A DNA stretch of 7,170 nt from Rhodobacterales bacterium UBA3080 (lineage in GTDB: Bacteria; Pseudomonadota; Alphaproteobacteria; Rhodobacterales; Rhodobacteraceae), in assembly GCA_002366645.1 (NCBI GenBank), contig DFBM01000131.1, forward strand, positions 1 to 7,170, written 5' to 3'. A model generated the notes under the pieces. The model had not been told where the DNA came from, did no database searches, and was given only the letters and a program-made list of their open reading frames with translations. A program made the position numbers and the translations under genes. Below, piece by piece: positions 1 to 6,264 of the stretch. Each line of letters begins with the position of its first letter. The stretch's first letter is position 1.

Positions 1-1
1 T

Positions 2-724
2 CTATACCGTGATATCGGCGACCGTGCCCCGCTGCGTGCCAAAATCGAAGCGTCGGAGCGGTTGGTGATCGCAGGCTCCCTGCCCGCAAACCTGCTGTTT
101 GCCGCCTATCGCGAAGGCAAAGCGGCCGCATCCGGTGGCGTTTGGGGGCGTGCGAATGCGATCCAGTCGCTGGACAATGCGCTGGCTGGCGGTGATGACA
201 TCGAAATTGCGAAAACGGTGGACGAGGCCTATCGTGCCTTGGCCGATGCCCATTTATTGCATGCTTTGGCCGAAGAATTCGCGGAGGCGCTAAGCGAACT
301 GCCGTATTCGCCTAAGATGTCGGCTAGCAGGTTGCGGGTGCTGGACTTGATGTACTTCGCCAATATTTCCAATACGCACTGGTCCGAAGGTGCGGTTCTC
401 GACCAAAATCGGCAGCTGGCGAAGGCAATTGTTGAACTGTCGCCACTGGTTGAAGATCCGGCCAGCTCCGCGCTTCTAAAATCTATCGTGAATGGTCTGG
501 AGGGGGATACGCCAGACAACCAGACCGCCAAACAGTTGTTAAACCAACTGGAGCAAGGACAGCAGGGGCAAGTCATTTTGGCGTCTTTACGACTTCTGGC
601 CAACGGCGCACTTGCTGATCCCGAGGGGGTTCGCACCGCGTTATATGTGCTCGGGGCGGCGGGGCAATCGGCGGTGGCGCGGCGTATTGCTGTGCAAATC
701 CTGTTGCTACCGGTCGGAGGATAG
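2..724 (+). CDS. C-terminal part of an uncharacterised helical protein upstream of xerD
   Basis: The reading frame is open from the first full codon at position 2, so the true start lies to the left and about 240 residues are visible. The internal GTG at position 62 is not needed as a start. The visible part is rich in Ala, Leu, Glu and Gln and looks almost entirely alpha-helical, for example ALAEEFAEAL and the closing ASLRLLANGA...AVQILLLPVGG. It has no cysteines, no convincing membrane segment and no catalytic motif that I recognise. The stop (TAG, 722-724) lies 3 bases before the xerD start, and the xerD ribosome binding site GGAGG (716-720) is inside this gene, so the two are probably co-transcribed and translationally coupled. 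From memory, Rhodobacterales often carry a long uncharacterised protein just before xerD, but I cannot confirm a family. No function is assigned; the coding call is firm because the frame is long and tightly spaced with xerD. Confidence 0.85.
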   Translation, partial: LYRDIGDRAPLRAKIEASERLVIAGSLPANLLFAAYREGKAAASGGVWGRANAIQSLDNALAGGDDIEIAKTVDEAYRALADAHLLHALAEEFAEALSELPYSPKMSASRLRVLDLMYFANISNTHWSEGAVLDQNRQLAKAIVELSPLVEDPASSALLKSIVNGLEGDTPDNQTAKQLLNQLEQGQQGQVILASLRLLANGALADPEGVRTALYVLGAAGQSAVARRIAVQILLLPVGG

Positions 725-727
725 GCT

Positions 728-1630
728 GTGCATCACTGGCTGCCGATTTTCCTCGAAGCGATGCAGGCCGAGCAGGACGCGGCGCTGAATACGCTGAATG
801 CTTACGCCCGTGATCTGAAGGATTATGTTGGATACCTTGATCGCAAGAAACTAACGCCGGAAACAGCCGGGCGTGGTGATATTGAGGACTACCTTGTCGA
901 ACTGGAAGCGCTTGGGCTGGCCAAATCCACCCGCGCGCGGCGGTTGTCATCGATACGCCAGCTATACCGGTTTTCCTTCACCGAAGGGTGGCGCAACGAC
1001 GATCCGGCCGCGCAAATACGGGGGCCAAAACGCGGACGACACTTGCCAACCACACTAAGCGAAACCGATGTTTTAAAAATGCTGGATGCTGCGCGTGTCA
1101 TCGGCAAGACGCCACTCGACAACCTGCGAAATACCTGCCTGATGGAGATCCTCTACGCGACAGGCCTACGCGCAACTGAACTGGTATCGCTTCCGGTTGC
1201 GGCAACACGTGGAGACCCGCGGATGATACTGGTACGCGGAAAAGGTGGGCGCGAACGCATGGTGCCGTTGTCCCCGCCTGCCCGCGAAGCCCTGACCGAG
1301 TGGCTGGCGGCGCGCGATGCTGGCGAGAAGGGTAAACCGAATAAATCGACATTTCTGTTCCCGTCACGCGGCAAGAAAGGCCATCTGACCCGCGAGGCGT
1401 TCTTCCTGTTTGTCAAAGATCTGGCGGCCTTTAGCGGCCTTGATCCCAAATCGGTGTCACCGCACACGCTCCGCCATGCTTTCGCGACACACCTGCTGGC
1501 GCATGGCGCGGACCTTCGTTCCATCCAGACATTGCTGGGCCATGCGGATGTTTCAACAACCGAGATTTACACTCATGTACTGGAGGAACGCCTTAAGGAG
1601 CTTGTGCTAAAAAGCCATCCTTTGGCTTAA
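728..1630 (+). CDS. xerD: Site-specific tyrosine recombinase XerD
   Basis: This 300-residue protein has the full layout of a Xer recombinase, the family that with a XerC partner resolves chromosome dimers at dif during cell division. The N-terminal SAM-like core-binding domain covers about residues 5-90 (LNAYARDLKDYVGYL, then STRARRLSSIRQLYRF). The catalytic domain follows from about 105. The active-site set is complete: Arg148 in ATGLRATEL, Lys172 in RGKGGRERMVPL, His246 and Arg249 in SPHTLRHAFATHLL, His272 in LLGHADVSTTEIYTHV, and the nucleophile Tyr281. The start is GTG at 728, preceded by GGAGG with a 7-base gap. Length and motifs fit XerD rather than a phage or integron integrase, and the housekeeping setting supports this. 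XerC and XerD are similar, so the D assignment is likely but not certain. The stop overlaps that of the convergent phosphoesterase gene in TTAA. Confidence 0.93.
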   Translation: MHHWLPIFLEAMQAEQDAALNTLNAYARDLKDYVGYLDRKKLTPETAGRGDIEDYLVELEALGLAKSTRARRLSSIRQLYRFSFTEGWRNDDPAAQIRGPKRGRHLPTTLSETDVLKMLDAARVIGKTPLDNLRNTCLMEILYATGLRATELVSLPVAATRGDPRMILVRGKGGRERMVPLSPPAREALTEWLAARDAGEKGKPNKSTFLFPSRGKKGHLTREAFFLFVKDLAAFSGLDPKSVSPHTLRHAFATHLLAHGADLRSIQTLLGHADVSTTEIYTHVLEERLKELVLKSHPLA

Positions 1631-2427
1631 CCTCTGCGCAAAACCGGTGGCAAGGTGTCTTCGCTCGGCCATAATCCGGTTTCAAGGGCAAGGTCATACC
1701 CTTGGATAAGACCCTCGCTGCGCATCCGTTTTTGTGCAGATCGGAAGTCGTAAGTTAACCTCTCAATCCGTGCTGCTTTTTCAAGCAACACGTACCGCGT
1801 ATCCGGTGATCCGTCGTTCGGCGGCATCCCGATCGCGCCGGTGTTGATCCAGACTTTGCCTTCGACTTCTGCAACAAACGCGATACCCGAGTGACCTGCG
1901 ATCACCCCATCCACCGGACCGACCAAGCGCTCGACGGCGACGATCTCTTCCGCAAAAACAGTTTCATTCGACACTGACCAGATAAATCGACTGATATCGG
2001 TGATACCGCCGTGGATCACTGCATAGCGACGTCCGTTCAAGGTAAAGGTCTCCACATCCGGCAAATTCGCCATCCAGCGCCGGTTATCCTCAGAGACTTG
2101 AGCCAACGCATGGGCATACCATCCGCGCGCGAGAATCGAGCATTGCGAGTCGTCCTCGAAACCGCAACCACAATCCTCCGCCCCTGCGGCCACCTGCTTT
2201 TCGCAATTGCCGGCGATGACTGCACAATCGAGATCGCGGATAGCTGCGACGGAGGCCTCGGCGTCCGCACAATACGCCACTACATCACCGGTGCAGATCA
2301 TTTGCGATGCAGGGATTTTCAAACGTCGTGCTTCACGCTCAAGCGCTTCGATTGCCTGCAAATTCGAGTATCCCCCCCCAAATAGCAGCAGTGGGCCGGA
2401 CAATTCGCCTAAATCTTTCACTTTCAT
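1627..2427 (-). CDS. Metallophosphoesterase-like protein with an altered first metal motif
   Basis: This 266-residue protein resembles the YfcE/MJ0936-like calcineurin-type phosphoesterases, soluble enzymes that hydrolyse phosphodiesters or phosphomonoesters with two metal ions. Motifs in order are LLFGGGYSNLQAIEALE (about 13-29), TGDVVAYCADA with Asp48, AGNCEK with Asn74, VIHGG with His139, and AGHS with His179. INTGAIGMP (194-202) stands where NPGSVG-like turns are usual. The first motif normally supplies an Asp and a His (DxHGN); here it reads GGGYSN, so both are missing. I recall a GGPYSN form in alphaproteobacterial relatives, which would make this a subfamily trait rather than a mutation. 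Three cysteines at 86, 88 and 96 (CGCG, then QC) are also notable. The substrate is unknown. ATG at 2427 has only a weak G-rich binding site (GGGGCG). A G8 run encodes Gly17-Gly19. The gene is convergent with xerD and divergent from the CNNM gene. Confidence 0.85.
   Translation of the reverse strand: MKVKDLGELSGPLLLFGGGYSNLQAIEALEREARRLKIPASQMICTGDVVAYCADAEASVAAIRDLDCAVIAGNCEKQVAAGAEDCGCGFEDDSQCSILARGWYAHALAQVSEDNRRWMANLPDVETFTLNGRRYAVIHGGITDISRFIWSVSNETVFAEEIVAVERLVGPVDGVIAGHSGIAFVAEVEGKVWINTGAIGMPPNDGSPDTRYVLLEKAARIERLTYDFRSAQKRMRSEGLIQGYDLALETGLWPSEDTLPPVLRRG
2372..2379. repeat. C8/G8 homopolymer inside the phosphoesterase gene
   Basis: Eight consecutive C on the plus strand are eight G in the coding strand of the phosphoesterase, across codons 17-19 (GGG GGG GGA) in the motif I loop. 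A gain or loss of one base by slippage would truncate the protein after about 20 residues. At present the frame is intact. Confidence 0.9.
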
Positions 2428-2501
2428 TCAAACGCCCCGCTTGCAGGAAACCGGTTCCCCCCCCATAACTGATGAACTGATACCTGCATTGCAAGGAGCT
2501 T
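2428..2501. promoter_or_regulatory. Divergent promoter spacer between phosphoesterase and CNNM genes
   Basis: This 74-base spacer separates two divergent starts, so it should hold both promoters. On the plus strand TTGCAG (2441-2446), a 17-base gap and CATAAC (2464-2469) form a weak sigma70-like pair; most of the C8 run lies in that gap and its last C is the first base of the -10. A perfect 8-base palindrome AACCGGTT is at 2449-2456. TGCAGG (2442-2447) and CCTGCA (2483-2488) form a longer-range inverted repeat. Any of these could be an operator, but none matches a regulator site that I can name. The ribosome binding site AAGGAG for the CNNM gene is at 2493-2498. Confidence 0.35.
2457..2464. 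repeat. Second C8 homopolymer, in the divergent spacer
   Basis: Eight consecutive C on the plus strand, 78 bases from the end of the first C8 run. It overlaps the spacer and the first -10 base of the weak candidate promoter for the CNNM gene, and it lies upstream of the phosphoesterase start on the other strand. Confidence 0.9.
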
Positions 2502-3821
2502 ATGAATATGGAAACCGCAACTAGCGAAATCGTGAGTTGGGATATTACAATCTGGGGCACTATGGCGGCGATCGTCGCCCTGCTTCTGCTGTCCGCTTTT
2601 TTCTCGGGGTCCGAGACCGCTTTGACCGCGGCGAGCCGCGCGAAGTTGAATGGTCTGGCCGAAAAAGGCTCAAAGGGGGCGCAGCGGGCGCTCAACCTGA
2701 CGGACGACAACGAACGCCTGATCGGTGCGGTTTTGCTGGGCAACAACCTTGTAAATATTCTGGCGGCCTCGCTGGCGACAAGCCTGTTCACATTGCTGTT
2801 CGGCAATAGCGGTGTTGCGCTGGCTACGCTGGTCATGACCTTGCTGGTATTGATTTTCGCAGAGGTGATGCCGAAAACCTATGCAATTACCAATCCTGAA
2901 TCGGCAGCTCTTAAAGTTTCGCCGATCATTGCACTGGTGGTGCGGGTTTTGTCGCCGATCGTGAATGTTGTACGTCTACTGGTGCGGTTCTTTTTGCGAA
3001 TTCTCGGGGTCAAGATCGACCCTGATACCCGCATCCTTGCCCATCAGGAAATCGCCGAAGCCATTGCCCTGCATCACTCCGAAGGTGGGGTGCAGAAAGA
3101 TGACCGCGACCGTTTGCTGGGTGCGCTCGACTTGAAGCATCGCGAAGTTGCCGAAATCATGTTGCACCGCTCGAATATCGAGATGATCGATGCAGCGGCG
3201 GATCCAAACCAGATTCTGACGCAGGCGCTGCAATCACCTTATACCCGTATTCCGATCTTCAAAGGTAATCCGGAGAACATCATCGGTGTTCTACACGCGA
3301 AGGATTTGTTGCGCACAGTTGATACGATGGTTCGCGGATCGCACGAAGGGCTGGAAAGCCTCGAGAATTTCGACATCCTCGATATCGCGATGGAACCGTA
3401 TTTCGTGCCTGATTCAACCTCGCTGGACGACCAGATGCGAAACTTCCTGCGTCGTAAATCGCATTTCGCGTTGGTCGTTGATGAATACGGGTCGTTGCAA
3501 GGTTTGATTACGCTGGAAGATATCCTGGAGGAAATCGTTGGCGAGATTGCCGACGAACATGACCGCGACGAAGACGAAGTCGAGCGTACCAACGAAAGCG
3601 AAATCATCGTGGATGGTGCCATGACCATCCGTGACATCAACCGCACCTGCGACTGGGATTTGCCCGACGAGGAAGCGAACACCATTGCGGGGCTCGTGAT
3701 CTACGAAGCGCAAACAATCCCTACAGAAGGGCAGATATTCTCGTTCCACGGCTATCGTTTCGAAGTGATTAGCCGCGAGCAGAACCGGATTGCCAAAGTG
3801 CGGGTCCACCGTTTGAGTTAA
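2502..3821 (+). CDS. CNNM/CorC-type transporter with DUF21, CBS pair and CorC_HlyC domains
   Basis: This 439-residue inner-membrane protein has the standard CNNM architecture. An N-terminal DUF21 membrane domain (about 15-190) contains SAFFSGSETALTAASRAKL, GNNLVNILAASLAT and EVMPKTYAI. Hydrophobic segments lie at about 18-38, 82-100, 103-122 and 139-168. A CBS pair follows at about 215-275 (TRIPIFKGNPENIIGVLHAKDLL) and 292-350 (HFALVVDEYGSLQGLITLEDILEEIVGEI). The last part, about 360-437, is a CorC_HlyC domain. Bacterial relatives such as MpfA and CorC export or help regulate Mg2+ and Co2+, with the CBS pair sensing nucleotide; the old label hemolysin is misleading. All domains are present and length is normal. 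AAGGAG (2493-2498) is only 3 bases from ATG 2502 but 9 from ATG 2508, so translation may begin at either. The stop shares TTAA with the convergent YjgR-like gene. The ion is inferred from the family, not shown here. Confidence 0.92.
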   Translation: MNMETATSEIVSWDITIWGTMAAIVALLLLSAFFSGSETALTAASRAKLNGLAEKGSKGAQRALNLTDDNERLIGAVLLGNNLVNILAASLATSLFTLLFGNSGVALATLVMTLLVLIFAEVMPKTYAITNPESAALKVSPIIALVVRVLSPIVNVVRLLVRFFLRILGVKIDPDTRILAHQEIAEAIALHHSEGGVQKDDRDRLLGALDLKHREVAEIMLHRSNIEMIDAAADPNQILTQALQSPYTRIPIFKGNPENIIGVLHAKDLLRTVDTMVRGSHEGLESLENFDILDIAMEPYFVPDSTSLDDQMRNFLRRKSHFALVVDEYGSLQGLITLEDILEEIVGEIADEHDRDEDEVERTNESEIIVDGAMTIRDINRTCDWDLPDEEANTIAGLVIYEAQTIPTEGQIFSFHGYRFEVISREQNRIAKVRVHRLS

Positions 3822-5350
3822 CGTTTCTTGAACAGACTACCTAACGTTCCGCGCCCTAGCGAGCGGCCCAATTGCGTGCCAAAGGATCGTGCAAGGGATT
3901 TGGCGAACGCTTCTGTCGCGGTGTCACCCCGTGATTTACGCTTGTCGGGCGCGCGCGAATACGCGGTGCCGCTTCCGTAACGGCGCGCGCTGGAAAACTC
4001 GCGGGCTTCCTCGGAATCGTCTTCGGGTTCCTCAAGTTCGGCTGCTTTTTCGGCGTTCCTTTTCAGGATTTCGAAAGCGGACTCCCGGTCAACTTTGGTT
4101 TCATATTGCCCAAGCAAAGGTGACCCTGCGATAGCTGTCGCACGTTCGTCATTCGAGATCGCGCCGAGGCGAGATGAAGGCGGGCGGATCAGGGTGCGTT
4201 GCACAACCGAAGGCACACCTTTTTTCACGAGCGTCGAGACCACGGCCTCGCCAACGCCAACGTCACGAATGGCCTCGACGGTATCGAAGTCCGGATTAGG
4301 CCGGAAGGTTTCCGCCGCCGCCCGCAACGCTTTCTGGTCACGCGGCGTAAATGCCCGCAGCGCGTGCTGGAAGCGGTTGCCGAGCTGACCAAGGATGTCA
4401 GAGGGCACATCGTCCGGATTTTGCGTGATAAAAAACACGCCGACGCCTTTGGAGCGGATCAGGCGCGCCACCTGTTCAACCTTGTCGAGCAACGCCTTGG
4501 GAGCATCATCGAACAACAAATGCGCCTCGTCAAAGAAGAACACGAACTTCGGTTTATCGGGGTCGCCGACTTCGGGAAGGTTTTCGAACAACTCCGACAG
4601 CATCCACAACAAGAACGTCGCGTATAAGCGTGGGGACTGCATCAGACGGTCGGCGGCAAGAATATTTACCCGCCCCTGCCCGCTGGGCGTCAACGCAATC
4701 ATGTCGTCGAGGTCTAGCGAAGGCTCACCGAAAAACTGTAGGGCACCCTGATTTTCAAGAACGATCAAACGGCGCTGAATTGCCCCGATCGAAGCTTTGG
4801 AAATATTCCCGTAGCGCAGAGTAAGTTGGTCGGCATTCTCGCCAAGCCAGACTAACAGCGACTGCAGGTCCTTCATATCGAGCAACAGCATCCCTTGCTC
4901 GTCCGCCATACGGAACGCGATATTCAAGACACCCTCTTGGGCTTCGGTTAGTTCCAACAGACGCGATAGCAGTAATGGCCCCATCTCCGAAATCGTGGTG
5001 CGGACGGGATGGCCCTTCTCGCCGAACATATCCCAGAACACGACCGGAAAATCTTCGTAACCAAAATCGTTGAAGCCAATGGTATTTGCCCGCGCAACCA
5101 GCTTTTCATGCAGCTTGTGATCGGCTGAGCCAGGCACGGCCAACCCCGACAAATCGCCTTTGACATCAGATAAGAAGACCGGCACCCCCTGCTTGGAAAA
5201 GCTTTCGGCCAGAATTTGAAGGGTCACGGTTTTTCCGGTACCGGTTGCACCTGCAATCAACCCGTGACGGTTCGCATATTTCAAAATCAGGTTCTGCGGA
5301 TCTGCGTAATCCTTACCGCCACCGCCAACAAAAATCCGGTCGTTTTCCAT
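3818..5350 (-). CDS. yjgR: YjgR-like HerA-type ATPase (DUF853 family)
   Basis: The protein is 510 residues from ATG 5350. It matches E. coli YjgR, a DUF853 protein of the HerA/FtsK-like P-loop ATPases, whose cellular role is not well established. Near the start is LKYANRHGLIAGATGTGKT with the Walker A at about 34-41, then FLSDVKGDLSG. The middle has FGEKGHPVRTTISEMGPLLL and YGNISKASIGAIQRRL. Walker B is KFVFFFDEAHLLFDD (Asp274, Glu275), followed by LIRSKGVGVFFITQNP and LGNRFQHALRAFTPRDQKA, which probably holds the arginine finger. The C-terminal 80 residues are variable: an acidic stretch, then a Gly/Arg/Ser-rich basic tail ending in FKKR. The frame could extend 23 residues to a TTG at 5419, but ATG 5350 is preferred: AAAGGG lies 6 bases before it, and homologues begin close to this point. 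The gene is convergent with the CNNM gene and divergent from the GFA gene. Confidence 0.9.
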   Translation of the reverse strand: MENDRIFVGGGGKDYADPQNLILKYANRHGLIAGATGTGKTVTLQILAESFSKQGVPVFLSDVKGDLSGLAVPGSADHKLHEKLVARANTIGFNDFGYEDFPVVFWDMFGEKGHPVRTTISEMGPLLLSRLLELTEAQEGVLNIAFRMADEQGMLLLDMKDLQSLLVWLGENADQLTLRYGNISKASIGAIQRRLIVLENQGALQFFGEPSLDLDDMIALTPSGQGRVNILAADRLMQSPRLYATFLLWMLSELFENLPEVGDPDKPKFVFFFDEAHLLFDDAPKALLDKVEQVARLIRSKGVGVFFITQNPDDVPSDILGQLGNRFQHALRAFTPRDQKALRAAAETFRPNPDFDTVEAIRDVGVGEAVVSTLVKKGVPSVVQRTLIRPPSSRLGAISNDERATAIAGSPLLGQYETKVDRESAFEILKRNAEKAAELEEPEDDSEEAREFSSARRYGSGTAYSRAPDKRKSRGDTATEAFAKSLARSFGTQLGRSLGRGTLGSLFKKR

Positions 5351-5497
5351 AAAATGCCCTTTGCGAATTGGTTGATCAAGAATTAACCTGCTTCCCAAAG
5401 AAATGCCAGCGGTTCCCAATGGTCAACGCCATTGTCAAAAAATCGAGGGCAAACCAATAGTTATGAAACGATGGTTCTGATCTGAGAGGAGTAAATT
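5351..5497. promoter_or_regulatory. Divergent intergenic region between yjgR and the GFA gene
   Basis: This 147-base spacer must carry promoters for both divergent genes. On the minus strand a perfect TTGACA hexamer lies at 5438-5433, but no good -10 follows at 16-18 bases. On the plus strand TTGTCA (5432-5437) is followed by AT-rich TAGTTATGA only after about 20 bases. The region is AT-richer than the genes. I see no firm promoter or operator. Confidence 0.3.
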
Positions 5498-5878
5498 ATG
5501 CACAAGGGATCCTGCCTCTGTGGCAAAGTTCATTTCGAAGTTTCCGGTGAACTACCTGCGGCGGACGCCTGTCATTGTACGCAGTGCCGAAAGCATTCTG
5601 GGCACTTCTTCGCATCCACGGATATCCCCAAAAGCACGCTTACGCTACGTGGCGAAGAAAACCTAAGCTGGTATCGGTCGTCCGCAAAGGTCCGGCGCGG
5701 ATTTTGCTCCACTTGCGGTTCATCTCTTTTCTGGGACCCTATCGAGCGGGACTGGATTGGCATCGCTATGGGTGCGCTAGAAGCCCCGACGGGGGTCCGT
5801 TTGGGAATGCATATCTTTGTCGCCGATAAGGGAGACTACTACGACATCACCGACAGCTTGCCACAAAATCAACAGTAG
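5498..5878 (+). CDS. GFA-family (Mss4-like fold) zinc-binding protein
   Basis: This 126-residue protein belongs to the GFA/CENP-V family, named for glutathione-dependent formaldehyde-activating enzyme (Gfa), which promotes formation of S-hydroxymethylglutathione. Most small members have no proven reaction, so a glutathione-adduct or other small-molecule role is only a possibility. The zinc ligands are in the usual order: Cys6 and Cys8 in GSCLCGKVHFEV, Cys25, Cys27 and Cys30 in ACHCTQCRKHSG, and Cys70 and Cys73 in FCSTCGSSLFWD. Length is normal for the short single-domain type, and there is no signal peptide or membrane segment. ATG 5498 is well supported by GAGGAG (5486-5491) with a 6-base gap. 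The gene stands alone, divergent from yjgR, and its stop is 15 bases from the 3' end of the minus-strand tRNA-Leu fragment. The short spacer between them shows no clear terminator. Confidence 0.9.
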   Translation: MHKGSCLCGKVHFEVSGELPAADACHCTQCRKHSGHFFASTDIPKSTLTLRGEENLSWYRSSAKVRRGFCSTCGSSLFWDPIERDWIGIAMGALEAPTGVRLGMHIFVADKGDYYDITDSLPQNQQ

Positions 5879-5893
5879 AACCGAAAAGTAGTG

Positions 5894-5937
5894 TGGTACC
5901 CGAGGTCGGACTCGAACCGACAAGCCATGCGGCGGGG
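5894..5937 (-). tRNA. tRNA-Leu 3' fragment (truncated, not functional here)
   Basis: Read on the minus strand, the last 44 bases of a class II tRNA are present. CCA is at 5896-5894 and the discriminator A at 5897. The acceptor 3' strand CTCGGGT is at 5904-5898. The T arm is perfect: GTCGG, loop TTCGAGT, CCGAC (5921-5905). A long variable arm (GCC-GCAT-GGC, 5933-5924) precedes it. The long variable arm limits this to Leu, Ser or Tyr; A73 and the CTCGGGT acceptor strand fit alphaproteobacterial tRNA-Leu and argue against Ser. The anticodon arm, D arm and 5' acceptor strand are missing: the similarity stops at 5937, where the IS left end starts. It is either a tRNA gene broken by the IS or a duplicated 3' end left as an attachment site. 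A complete copy is expected elsewhere in the genome. Confidence 0.82.
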
Positions 5938-6000
5938 TGACCTGCGCCCCCCAAACTCCTCCAGAAAGATGTAGATTCCGCCCAACAAAAGGACGGACAA

Positions 6001-6264
6001 ATGAAGAAGCGTTTCACAGAAGAACAGATTATTGGCATCTTGAAAGAGCAAGAGGCAGGAGAACGAACGGCGGACGTGTGCCGTCGCCATGGCATTTCGC
6101 AGGCCACATTCTACAAATACAAATCAAAGTATGGCGGCTTGGAGGTTTCCGATGCTCGTAAACTGCGAGCTTTGGAAGACGAGAATAACAAGCTGAAGAA
6201 GCTGTTGGCGGAACAGATGCTGGACAATGCCATGCTTCGGGATGTGAACTCAAAAAAGTGGTGA
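6001..6264 (+). CDS. IS3-family transposase OrfA (DNA-binding subunit)
   Basis: This 87-residue protein is a complete OrfA. The N-terminal helix-turn-helix (HTH_Tnp_1 type) is in KRFTEEQIIGILKEQEAG and the following CRRHGISQATFYKYKSKYGG (about 3-46), which binds the IS ends. A leucine-zipper-like helix follows, about residues 55-79 (LRALEDENNKLKKLLAEQML), used for oligomerisation. The ending NSKKW is usual. ATG 6001 has AAAAGGA (5987-5993) 7 bases upstream. In an intact IS3 element OrfA is also the N-terminal half of OrfAB, made by -1 frameshifting at 6252-6258. Here OrfB is truncated, so OrfA can bind ends but cannot catalyse transposition. It could still repress intact copies elsewhere. Confidence 0.88.
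   Translation: MKKRFTEEQIIGILKEQEAGERTADVCRRHGISQATFYKYKSKYGGLEVSDARKLRALEDENNKLKKLLAEQMLDNAMLRDVNSKKW
6252..6258 (+). promoter_or_regulatory. Programmed -1 frameshift site, A AAA AAG
   Basis: The heptamer is phased in orfA codons as tcA AAA AAG, which is the canonical IS3-family slippery sequence. Slipping back one base puts ribosomes into the orfB frame (GTG at 6258 and 6261), 4-6 bases before the orfA stop at 6262-6264. I did not find a strong downstream stem-loop by eye. Confidence 0.75.

Noticed and set aside
62..724. GTG at 62 as the start of the first gene
   Set aside because: The frame is open to the window edge with protein-like codons upstream (LYRDIGDRAPLRAKIEASER), so the gene begins outside the window.
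2011..2385. Plus-strand 124-codon open frame inside the phosphoesterase gene
   Set aside because: Shadow frame; the minus-strand protein has ordered family motifs across the same bases.
5351..5419. 23-residue N-terminal extension of the YjgR-like protein from a TTG at 5419
   Set aside because: ATG 5350 has a well-placed AAAGGG and begins close to where homologues start; the extension has no recognisable content and would use up the divergent promoter region.
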